DNA of 64,000 nucleotides from Citrobacter sp. Awk 4 (GTDB lineage Bacteria; Pseudomonadota; Gammaproteobacteria; Enterobacterales; Enterobacteriaceae): positions 91,182 to 155,181 of the forward strand of contig NZ_JANEWG010000002.1 of NCBI RefSeq assembly GCF_028069725.1, written 5' to 3'. The notes under the pieces were generated by a model. The model saw only the letters and a list, made by a program, of their open reading frames with translations. It was not told the origin of the DNA and did no database searches. The position numbers were made by a program, and so were the translations under genes. How positions within the stretch are numbered: the stretch's first letter is position 1; each line of letters starts with the position of its first letter. Below are positions 57,158 through 64,000 of the stretch, piece after piece.

Positions 57158-59143
57158 TTACCATTGATAGCTCACGAAAATCTTGCCGTTACGACCGTCC
57201 TGCGGGATACCCTGCGGCGACCAGTACTCTTTATCGAAAGCGTTGCCCAGCACCAGCGTGGTGGTCATGCCTTTCAACGCTTGCTGTCCCTGGTAGCTGA
57301 CGTAAAAATCATTCACGGCATAACCCGGCTGTTTACTGTATTCGCTGCTGATGTGCGTTGAGCGATCGGCAAAGGTGCCGACCCAGCCGACGGAGAAACC
57401 GCTTTGCGCCACCGGTACGTTGAGCTTGCTGGTGACGGTGTCCGGGTTAATGCTGGAAATATATTCGCCGGTGTCCGTATCTTTGCCACGCGTGCGGTTG
57501 TAGGCGACATCAAGGCTGAACAGGTCTGTCGCGTATTTTGTCATCACATCCCAGCCCCAGATTTTGGCGTTCGGGACGTTGTAAGACATGGTGGTGGCTG
57601 CGGCGAAGTCGACGGATGTGGAGATATAATCCTTCGCGTTGGTATCAAAATAGCTGGCTTTAAACTCCAGAGCGTCGTTGGACAACATCAGATCGTTAAA
57701 GCGCAGCCCAAAACCATACTCCTGCGTTTCGTTCGTTTCCGGGCGTAGATTTGGATTCGGTATCCAGTAGTTAGTGTAGAAGTTACCGATAGAGAAGTGT
57801 TTGGCGTCGTTATACATTTCGCCCATTGTCGGCGCGCGGAATGCCTGAGCATAAGAGCCAAACAGCATCAGCCAGTCGGTGGGGCTGACGGTCATTCCGG
57901 CACGCGATGACCATTGGTCGGCATCGACGTCAGCATACCCGTCGCTGCTGCCGCGGTAGTTGTCATAACGCGTGCCGCCTAACAGGGTAACGGGCAGGTC
58001 GCGCAGGGTGATTTCATCCTGTAACCAGCCTGAACTGAAGTCGATTTTCGCTTCCGGGAATCCGGTGGTGGCTCCGCCGGGATGTTGCTCCTGGCGGTAA
58101 TATTCTCCGCCATACGTCAGCAAATGAGAGGCAAAAGAGTCGCTGAAAAGGCGACTGCGGTTTTCAGCTTTGCCGCCTTTGGTCGTCTGTTTGCGGAATT
58201 CACCGGAGCTGTCGATATTCTGCGTGTTAATGCGGGCTTCAGACCAGTACGCTTTGATATCGGCGTTCAGCCAGTCATTACCTTGCGGGGCGAGTTTATA
58301 AGACATCTGCATATCACGCTGGATCGTTGAGCGATCCACCATTGGATTACTGCCGCTTGTGGCGTCAATGGTCTGCGGGTTCTTCGGTTCCTGCGCGGCA
58401 TTATTGTAATAGCGCAGCGAGCTGCTCAGTGACTGCGCATCGTCAATCTGCCAGGTGCCTTTTGCCAGCATATTATTGATGGACTCATCGTTGGGCGCGG
58501 TAGAGCCATCGCCCTGACGTAAATCACCGCGATCGCGGCTGGACCATGCCACCAGACCGTCCAGATTCTCGGTGCGACCAAAGGCGCTGGCGCCCATTCC
58601 CAGACTGTGATCGCCGGTGCCGCCCGTGCCAAAGACGCGGAATCCGCTGTTTTGTCCTTCCCGGAGTAGATCTTTAGCATCGGCCGTTTCATAGGCGATG
58701 ACGCCACCCAGTGCGCCGCTGCCGTACAGCAGTGCTGAAGGTCCGCGCACGACTTCAATGCGTTTAATCAAGGCCGGGTCGAGAAACGTGCTGTTGAGAT
58801 GCCCGGTGTCGGTTCCCTGGCGCACACCATCAACCAGAATCAATACTCCACGGCGGTCATAGCCACGCAGGTTAACATCCTGACCGTTCGTGCGCCCCGT
58901 CCCGTTTAGGGTGATGCCGGGAACGCCACGCAGCAGATCAGCAGCAGAGCTGGCGGTCTGGTTTTCGGGATCGGATGTATCAATAACGCTGACCATCATT
59001 GGCGCATCGAAAGCGCTTCGGGCGTTACCGGTCGCGGTGACGGTTATATCGTCTGTGGTTGCGTAGGCCGCCCCAGGTAAGGCGCTGGCGATGATGATCG
59101 CCAGTAGCGATGGGCGCAAAGAGGCAGATTGCAGGCGTAACAT
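57158..59143 (-). CDS. hmuR: HmuR, TonB-dependent heme receptor
   Basis: 661-residue outer-membrane receptor: a signal peptide ending YATT, a TonB box region DDITVTATG, a plug domain (DLLRGVPGITLNGTGR, RRGVLILVDGVRQGT, IKRIEVVRGPSALLYGSGALGGVI), a 22-strand barrel with the heme-receptor FRAP/NPNL segment (AFRAPTMGEMY, NPNLRPETNETQEYG) and a C-terminal Trp. Imports heme from free heme or hemoproteins. Start with GGAGAG upstream. Organisation and sequence are closest in style to Yersinia HmuR. Confidence 0.95.
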   Translation of the reverse strand: MLRLQSASLRPSLLAIIIASALPGAAYATTDDITVTATGNARSAFDAPMMVSVIDTSDPENQTASSAADLLRGVPGITLNGTGRTNGQDVNLRGYDRRGVLILVDGVRQGTDTGHLNSTFLDPALIKRIEVVRGPSALLYGSGALGGVIAYETADAKDLLREGQNSGFRVFGTGGTGDHSLGMGASAFGRTENLDGLVAWSSRDRGDLRQGDGSTAPNDESINNMLAKGTWQIDDAQSLSSSLRYYNNAAQEPKNPQTIDATSGSNPMVDRSTIQRDMQMSYKLAPQGNDWLNADIKAYWSEARINTQNIDSSGEFRKQTTKGGKAENRSRLFSDSFASHLLTYGGEYYRQEQHPGGATTGFPEAKIDFSSGWLQDEITLRDLPVTLLGGTRYDNYRGSSDGYADVDADQWSSRAGMTVSPTDWLMLFGSYAQAFRAPTMGEMYNDAKHFSIGNFYTNYWIPNPNLRPETNETQEYGFGLRFNDLMLSNDALEFKASYFDTNAKDYISTSVDFAAATTMSYNVPNAKIWGWDVMTKYATDLFSLDVAYNRTRGKDTDTGEYISSINPDTVTSKLNVPVAQSGFSVGWVGTFADRSTHISSEYSKQPGYAVNDFYVSYQGQQALKGMTTTLVLGNAFDKEYWSPQGIPQDGRNGKIFVSYQW

Positions 59144-59217
59144 AACAACTCTCCATAAGAAAATTGAAAAGTGCTGGCTGCCTGGGATGACCTGGGTGGC
59201 TGGCGAAATAGGATGTT

Positions 59218-59400
59218 TTATTTAGTCAGGATCAGTTTTCCGGATTGCGTCTGGCGCAGCAGGTAATGTTGACCTTTATGTTCAATCAGCACCCACCCCT
59301 CTTCGCCAAGCAACATCTTGCTGTTTATCAAACGCTTAGCGTGAGAAGGGGAGAGCGGCGTAGTGTCTTTAATATGTTGTGCTGCCGTAGTGTTAAGCAT
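59218..59400 (-). CDS. hemP: HemP/HmuP small heme-uptake protein
   Basis: 60-residue protein with the HemP domain INSKMLLGEEGWVLIEHKGQ then HYLLRQTQSGKLILTK. HemP proteins accompany hmu/hem operons and in some bacteria help activate receptor expression. The frame is open to 59466, but that longer version would be read through the Fur box and promoter, so the ATG at 59400 is preferred despite a weak ribosome site. Confidence 0.85.
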   Translation of the reverse strand: MLNTTAAQHIKDTTPLSPSHAKRLINSKMLLGEEGWVLIEHKGQHYLLRQTQSGKLILTK

Positions 59401-59424
59401 ACCAGGCACGTCCGTTACAAAAAT

Positions 59425-59454
59425 GATAATGCGAATGATTATCATGAAGATCAA
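59425..59454 (-). promoter_or_regulatory. Fur-controlled promoter of hemP-hmuRSTUV
   Basis: GATAATGCGAATGATTATC at 59425-59443 matches 16 of 19 positions of the Fur box. It covers a promoter read on the minus strand: -35 TTGATC (59454-59449), 17-base spacer, -10 CATTAT (59431-59426). Predicts iron repression. Confidence 0.88.
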
Positions 59455-60030
59455 GTCTTGCTTCAAGAGTTATTTCTCAAAATCGTGTCTGGATCAATTT
59501 TGCCAGAGGAGGAGCGTCGGACTCTCTGAGGTGGAGCCGGGAGAAGCGGGTAGAGGTGTGCGGTCAAAGCGTCTGTCTTCAGCAGGATACGGCATTTTCT
59601 TCGGTTTTGAATTTTACAGCAGTACTGCATCCATACCCGGACTCCGTGGTTTAGTGATGAATTTTTAGCGTGTATAACAAATTTGGAATAATAGTATTCA
59701 CTGTTGTGCATCTTTTAATTGTTTATCTTTTTTGTGGTTTTGGTACTCTTCTAAAAATCAATCAGGGAGATGCCTGAGTGAAGGTTTTATTAATTACATA
59801 AGTCAGAATCCAATAACGTCCTAACTATTGTAATTTACAAAATAGTTTTATTAATCTGGCGTGTTGGAATTATATATTAGTATAGGTGCTGATACCGCAA
59901 TAAATCGCTGCATTACCTGGCTATGTTTGGATGTATATGGTTTAGTTCTGTAACTTCATAGCGATAATGATTGTTTGTTCAATCATTTAAAATACTTATA
60001 TTATATGTTGTTATATGAGAGGATAATTGA
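59455..60030. other. AT-rich gap between hemP promoter and LysR-type fragment
   Basis: About 575 bases of low GC, upstream of both the hmu operon and the plus-strand gene at 60031. No coding sequence or clear motif was recognised besides promoter-like AT tracts. Confidence 0.5.
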
Positions 60031-60360
60031 ATGAACATTGAGAATATCGATATGCTTGAAAAACATGATTTTGAATATTTGAAAAATATTGATTTTAATT
60101 CCGCACTCTACTTTTCTGCGGTGATGAGCTATAAGACGATATTTAATGCTAGTGTGGTATTGAACTGTTCAGCACCAACAGTCAGTATTATGCTTAAACG
60201 CTTTTGTTCTTACTTTCCCGTACCGCTTTTCGAACGAGAAGGGCGCTGCCTGCGTCCAACTAAATACGCGGTAGAGTTGGATAAAATGATCGGAGAAACA
60301 TTTTTAAAATTTGCACTGGCAGTGAATGACGACTCCCGTAACGCAAAAGCGTTTGAATGA
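60031..60360 (+). CDS. Stand-alone LysR-type DNA-binding domain protein
   Basis: 109 residues containing a LysR-type helix-turn-helix: FNSALYFSAVMSYKTIFNAS, then SAPTVSIMLKRFCSYFPVPL, FEREGRCLRPTKYAVEL. The effector-binding domain (about 200 residues in LTTRs) is absent: the frame stops at a natural TGA 38 codons after the motif and I saw no remnant beyond. Preceded by GAGAGGATAATTGA, so translation is plausible. Low GC compared with neighbours suggests acquisition. Could be a truncated LTTR or a naturally short regulator. Confidence 0.65.
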   Translation: MNIENIDMLEKHDFEYLKNIDFNSALYFSAVMSYKTIFNASVVLNCSAPTVSIMLKRFCSYFPVPLFEREGRCLRPTKYAVELDKMIGETFLKFALAVNDDSRNAKAFE

Positions 60361-60411
60361 GTATTACGGTGTGCGCATCACAGTAGACCTGCATCATAAT
60401 GACCCGCGGGT

Positions 60412-61335
60412 TTATGGCTTATTTTCCTGTGCCATTAGCTCAATAATATAATCTAACGATGATTGTACACGGAACGGCAGGTTCTTCCGGCTTCTATAAA
60501 TGACGTAGCAATCAATATAAATGCCCCATTCTGGAGGCAGAACAGCCTGTATTCCGGTGGTATCTTTCAGAAGTAAATCGGACGTGACCATGTACCCCAT
60601 CCCATTACGGCAGCAATTGATGGCGGTATAAATATTGTCAAACTTTAGTTTTCCTGTAACCGCGACCGATTTTACTTCTGCCGTTTCTGCATTCGCAAAC
60701 TCAAAAATATTTTCATAGCTGTTATTCGCCATCGAGCTTAACAAAATAAAAGGATGGCGGGATAACTCATCTGGTGTCGTGAAGGGATGGTGTTCACGGA
60801 ATTCTGGGGTTGCAAACACATCCATCCGGATGCGCTTTACTTTTCTGGCGATCAGATTCTGATTATGTGGTGGTGAATAGGAAATCAGCATATCGCAGGA
60901 ATTATTAAAGCTTACACCTTTAAAGTAGTCGGCTTTGTAGTGATTAGACGTCGTTATTGTTACATTCAAATCGGGGAATCGTTGAAATAAAGGCGGAAGA
61001 ATGTTTTCTGCAAGATAGGCCTGCATACCGGAAGGGGAAAAGATGTTTACTTCGCCAGAGGGGGCTTTTTTATAATGATCAACCAATTCAAAGAGCTCAT
61101 CATTTTCCATGATGTGCTTTCTAATGCGAGGTAACAGCGTTTCGCCGAAAGCGGTCAGCCTGACAGGACGGCTCTCCCGATCAATTATTTTGATTCCTAA
61201 CGTATCTTCGACGGCCGCAATGCTTTTACTGATGCTGGCCTGAGTCAGACCAGCATTTTTCGCAGACAGACTGAAACTTTTCGTTTCAACAAGATCCAGC
61301 AGTATTTTTAAATCTCTGATTTTTAATTGTTTCAT
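60412..61335 (-). CDS. LysR-family transcriptional regulator
   Basis: 307-residue LTTR: N-terminal helix-turn-helix (LLDLVETKSFSLSAKNAGLT, QASISKSIAAVEDTLGIKII), a linker helix and a type 2 periplasmic-binding-like effector domain (GEVNIFSPSGMQAYLAE, RHPFILLSSM, NCCRNGMGYMVTSDLLL). I do not recognise the specific member. Located downstream of yiaW-yiaV on the same strand with a 93-base gap; it may control them. Confidence 0.88.
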   Translation of the reverse strand: MKQLKIRDLKILLDLVETKSFSLSAKNAGLTQASISKSIAAVEDTLGIKIIDRESRPVRLTAFGETLLPRIRKHIMENDELFELVDHYKKAPSGEVNIFSPSGMQAYLAENILPPLFQRFPDLNVTITTSNHYKADYFKGVSFNNSCDMLISYSPPHNQNLIARKVKRIRMDVFATPEFREHHPFTTPDELSRHPFILLSSMANNSYENIFEFANAETAEVKSVAVTGKLKFDNIYTAINCCRNGMGYMVTSDLLLKDTTGIQAVLPPEWGIYIDCYVIYRSRKNLPFRVQSSLDYIIELMAQENKP

Positions 61336-61428
61336 TATGTGCGTTCTGTAAACATTGTGCCCTGTTTCCAGTGTAGATGATCTACGACCTGAAATAATTA
61401 CCTGACATCACAAGGCACAATGAACAGT

Positions 61429-62565
61429 TTAATGGTCCAGATAGAGGTAATGCATCCAACTGGTCATACGCAGTAATACTTTTCGCATAATGGCCACATG
61501 AGTAAAATGATCTGAATAGACGGCAACTTGCGCGTATATACCATCCGGTAAGGCATCAATATTCTCATCCGGGTTCAGATCAATGAGGGCGAGAACACCT
61601 TCACTACCCGGCGTGGCCGTCAATGATTGCAATGTCCCTTGAGCCTGATATGAACCGCCTGGAATTGCCGGAAGCACGCCTGCCAGTTTTCCTGTAAATA
61701 CCTGACCTGGCAGTGAGTTGAACACGATCTCGGCTTCATCACCGGCTTTTAAACGCAACAATGAGTTTTGGCGGAATTGTGCCACGATCTGTCGTTTTTG
61801 CTTGGGAATAAACACCATTACCGGACGCAGCGGTAACGCCGCCGCGAAGGTACCCGGACGAATCAATACCTGAGTCGCGTAGCCATCGCTCGGCGCACGG
61901 ACAACACTCTGCTCTAAATCATACTTTGCTTCAGCAAGTTGGGCACGCAGGCTGGCAACTTGCGATTGTTCGCCGTTGAGGAGGCTATCAAGCTGGCTTT
62001 TGATTTGCGCCTGCTCAGCCACTGATGACTTTACTGCCGCATCCTGAGCGAGATAGCTTTGCCGGGCATGATCGATATCGCTTTCTGAAAACGGATTCAC
62101 CTTCGCTTTACTGCCCTGCAAATAGCGTTGGTAATCTTTGTACAAGCGATCGCGCTGCGCAGTTGCTGTCGCCGTATTCGCAATGGCTTCATCCAGTTGC
62201 GCCTGTAGCGAATCCGCATTATGGATTGCGGTGACAAGGTCGGCTTCAAGTCTTGCCACGCGGGCCTGGAAGCGTGTCGGATCCAGTTCAAAAAGGACTT
62301 CGCCTTTTTTGATCAGCTCGTTTGGCTTATCCGTGACCGTACGCACAATACCCGTCACCTGTGGCGTAATCGGAATGGATATCACCGCTTTTTGCGCCTT
62401 AAAGGTATAAGGGTGGTTATAGTTCATTAACAGAATAAGGGCACCAACCAGAAAGATTCCGCCCAACGCCGCCGTGGGGATACTCCATTTATTGACAGGA
62501 ATCTTGAATATTTTAAAGACCAGCCAGGCCAGTGCCACGTAAGTCAGAATAATTAATAAATCCAC
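61429..62565 (-). CDS. yiaV: YiaV, HlyD/EmrA-type membrane fusion protein
   Basis: 378-residue adaptor: an N-terminal membrane segment ([15 protein letters not shown] and [15 protein letters not shown]), a barrel-lipoyl part ([17 protein letters not shown]), an alpha-hairpin coiled coil (about 100-210), the second lipoyl half ([19 protein letters not shown]) and a C-terminal [12 protein letters not shown] that matches my memory of E. coli YiaV. Normally pairs with an exporter, but none is encoded nearby. The start is GTG at 62565, two bases after the yiaW stop. Confidence 0.88.
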   Translation of the reverse strand: MDLLIILTYVALAWLVFKIFKIPVNKWSIPTAALGGIFLVGALILLMNYNHPYTFKAQKAVISIPITPQVTGIVRTVTDKPNELIKKGEVLFELDPTRFQARVARLEADLVTAIHNADSLQAQLDEAIANTATATAQRDRLYKDYQRYLQGSKAKVNPFSESDIDHARQSYLAQDAAVKSSVAEQAQIKSQLDSLLNGEQSQVASLRAQLAEAKYDLEQSVVRAPSDGYATQVLIRPGTFAAALPLRPVMVFIPKQKRQIVAQFRQNSLLRLKAGDEAEIVFNSLPGQVFTGKLAGVLPAIPGGSYQAQGTLQSLTATPGSEGVLALIDLNPDENIDALPDGIYAQVAVYSDHFTHVAIMRKVLLRMTSWMHYLYLDH

Positions 62566-62567
62566 AA

Positions 62568-62912
62568 TTAATTGCCTTGAGTGTTATCAGTGTCAGCGTG
62601 TTGTTGTTGCTTTTTCAATTGCCGTTCAAGTTCGGCAATTCGCAATTGCAGATTTTCATACTGCGGTTGCTGTGCAGTCTGCATTCCCCATCCACGGTCA
62701 GGGCGATACAACGTGGCCCAAATCCACAGGAACGGCCACAGAACATGAAGAGTGAATAGACTTACCCATCCAGCAACATGTATGGCATCAGCGTGCGGGT
62801 GGTTACGTTTTTTGGCGATTTCGTAAGGAATGTCATGAATGATGATGACACCGTAAAAAATTATCAGGAACACCAGGATTAAAACGCCAAGTGCAAAATA
62901 ATTAAGGAACAT
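62568..62912 (-). CDS. yiaW: YiaW, DUF3302 small membrane protein
   Basis: 114-residue protein with two membrane helices ([21 protein letters not shown] and [22 protein letters not shown]), the conserved [16 protein letters not shown] loop and a C-terminal coiled coil ([17 protein letters not shown]). Function unknown; always paired with a YiaV/YibH-type adaptor. ATG preceded by GGAGGAATAGT. In E. coli yiaVW lies elsewhere (near 80 min). Confidence 0.88.
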   Translation of the reverse strand: MFLNYFALGVLILVFLIIFYGVIIIHDIPYEIAKKRNHPHADAIHVAGWVSLFTLHVLWPFLWIWATLYRPDRGWGMQTAQQPQYENLQLRIAELERQLKKQQQHADTDNTQGN

Positions 62913-63461
62913 ACTATTCCTCCTCCCTCCATCGGGTTGGTAAAACTAAGCTCGACCCATCTTTTTTCGTGGACGTATCACCCCTGAGTTGTGGTTTAGG
63001 GGGAATAGTACCAAGGGGGGCAGCGTGGTTATGTCTCATGGGATGATAAATCCCGATATATTGTTTTGCGTCAGTATGGTTTTAGTGAATATTCTGTTAA
63101 TTTTACTTGCTTCGATAATGTCTTGCTTAATGGTAATGAAAGCAGGATACCTTATTCAATATGTCTCGCTAGAGTTAATCGTTTAGAATTGTGGAACGAT
63201 TTAACTATATGGAATATAATGATTATAATTAAATTGCACGGTAAGTTTTTAATCGTTATTTTGTAAATGTTTCATAAGGCGCTTCAAGTAAGAGAAGGGA
63301 TTTTTTTCTGAGTTGATGATGTTTATGAAATGTGAGTAAATGTGCCTGAAAGAGAAATAAATAATTACTATTTTTAACACATCATTTGACCGCCGCCCGT
63401 GCGGTCTTTTTTTATGCATTATTTGGTAGGCGCTTCTCTACGCAAAGTGTGGGGAGTCGTT
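62913..63461. other. AT-rich gap ending in a plus-strand terminator
   Basis: About 550 bases upstream of yiaW. Two short plus-strand frames (62989-63186, hydrophobic; and an overlapping one to 63266) lack recognised homology. TATAAT around 63215 and the strong terminator at 63388-63413 suggest an unannotated short transcript. Confidence 0.4.
63388..63413 (+). terminator. Strong plus-strand terminator without an assigned gene
   Basis: GACCGC-CGCCCGT-GCGGTC followed by seven T. It closes transcription on the plus strand, but no supported plus-strand gene precedes it for more than 3 kb. Confidence 0.88.
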
Positions 63462-63536
63462 ATGAGTTATTACGGTAAGCGTTGGAATGGATGGTGTCGG
63501 AAAACAAACGGATTGCACTGGAAAAGCAGTCAATAA
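63462..63536 (+). CDS. Possible 24-residue small protein
   Basis: ATG preceded by GGGGAG at a five-base spacing encodes MSYYGKRWNGWCRKTNGLHW followed by KSSQ and TAA. The peptide is basic and aromatic, with three Trp. It starts 49 bases after the terminator. Only the ribosome site supports it; no homologue comes to mind. Confidence 0.3.
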   Translation: MSYYGKRWNGWCRKTNGLHWKSSQ

Positions 63537-63542
63537 TGCTGT

Positions 63543-63917
63543 TTAATTTTTGGTTATAAAATCTTCTGCTTTTATTCCTGACTTTCTAAGTTCGCCCGGG
63601 GTTATTTTATATTTTTTGCGAAATGCCCGACAGAATGACTGTTGTGAACTGTATCCTGCATTTAAGGCAATATGCAGAATAGTATTCTGGGAATTTATTA
63701 ATTCCAGTGCAGAATGATTAAGGTAGATATCCTTTATAAAGCGCCCAAGCGATATACCCGTGTGTACTTTAAAAAACGATTGCAGATAAAACTTTGAAAA
63801 GCCAGAGATAGTGACAAGATCATCAATCTGCAGTTTGTCTTCTGGTCTTTCATTAATCAATGCGATCAGTTGGTTGGATACTTCTTTTGTAAATAAATTG
63901 TTTTTTGAACATGCCAT
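63543..63917 (-). CDS. Short AraC/SoxS-type regulator
   Basis: 124-residue protein consisting almost only of an AraC-type double helix-turn-helix: LQIDDLVTISGFSKFYLQSF, FKVHTGISLGRFIKDIYLN and ILHIALNAGYSSQQSFCRAF, RKKYKITPGELRKS. This is the size class of SoxS, MarA and RamA, which lack a ligand domain and are controlled by abundance. It is not identical to any of these that I recall. Low-GC surroundings suggest an acquired region. Confidence 0.8.
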   Translation of the reverse strand: MACSKNNLFTKEVSNQLIALINERPEDKLQIDDLVTISGFSKFYLQSFFKVHTGISLGRFIKDIYLNHSALELINSQNTILHIALNAGYSSQQSFCRAFRKKYKITPGELRKSGIKAEDFITKN

Positions 63918-64000
63918 CTATTCTTTGTTCCTGCTGACTATACAGATGTCGATGTATTCAATAATCATATACTGCGATATCAATAACAATGTTTATTTTC

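Noticed and set aside
62989..63266. Two overlapping small plus-strand frames (65 and 66 codons) upstream of yiaW
   Set aside because: No recognised homology or convincing ribosome site; possibly a gene remnant, so described only as part of the gap.

Overview
The window is a stretch of enterobacterial chromosome. Its gene order (nrf, gltP, yjcO, fdhF ... yjdP, phn ... proP, pmrR, basSR, eptA, adi, yjdF, fumB, dcuBRS) follows the E. coli 92-94 min region. Several substitutions, and a complete C-P lyase locus together with a Yersinia-type hmu heme locus, point to Citrobacter or a close relative. The genus is an inference from gene content and cannot be proved here. There are no rRNA or tRNA genes, insertion sequences, prophage or CRISPR arrays. 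REP/BIME palindromes sit in many gene gaps up to about 46.4 kb and none was seen after that.

Layout. 1-3.1 kb: end of the nrf (formate-dependent nitrite reductase) operon, the heme-attachment genes nrfEFG, with a REP element inside nrfF. 3.1-7.9 kb: gltP, yjcO and the selenoprotein gene fdhF, with in-frame UGA, SECIS, sigma-54 promoter and upstream FhlA-type site. 8.1-17.6 kb: an accessory carbohydrate locus in the fdhF-yjdP interval, where E. coli K-12 carries the allose genes. A minus-strand operon (ABC ATPase, permease, binding protein, D-lyxose-type isomerase, class II aldolase, PfkB kinase) is bracketed by plus-strand genes for a response regulator and a hybrid histidine kinase. 17.7-30.6 kb: yjdP, an unrecognised membrane protein and the C-P lyase operon phnCDEFGHIJKLMNOP with a Pho box; phnE has an in-frame amber codon. 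yjdN and yjdM follow.

31.2-41.2 kb: the dynamin-like/DGC-control pair crfC(rdcA)-rdcB, a kdgT-type permease, the osmolyte transporter proP with CRP and sigma-S promoter signals, and the BasSR lipid A system (pmrR, basS, basR, eptA) with two BasR boxes. 41.3-46.1 kb: arginine-dependent acid resistance (adiC, adiY, adiA). 46.4-53.3 kb: yjdF, then anaerobic fumarate/C4-dicarboxylate metabolism (fumB, dcuB) with its sensor-regulator pair dcuSR. The mel genes found between adiA and yjdF in E. coli are absent.

53.5-59.5 kb: Fur-boxed heme uptake operon hemP-hmuRSTUV, in which hmuU carries a one-base frameshift in a homopolymer. 59.5-64 kb: an AT-richer accessory end with a stand-alone LysR-type DNA-binding domain, a full LysR regulator, yiaV-yiaW (HlyD-type adaptor plus small membrane protein), an orphan plus-strand terminator, a possible 24-residue ORF and a short AraC-type regulator.

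The genes form independent modules, mostly for anaerobic or nutrient-limited life. The least described is the two-component-flanked sugar locus. Two permease genes (phnE, hmuU) are each interrupted by one apparent point change and would leave their pathways without a transmembrane component unless the changes are sequence errors or are suppressed.
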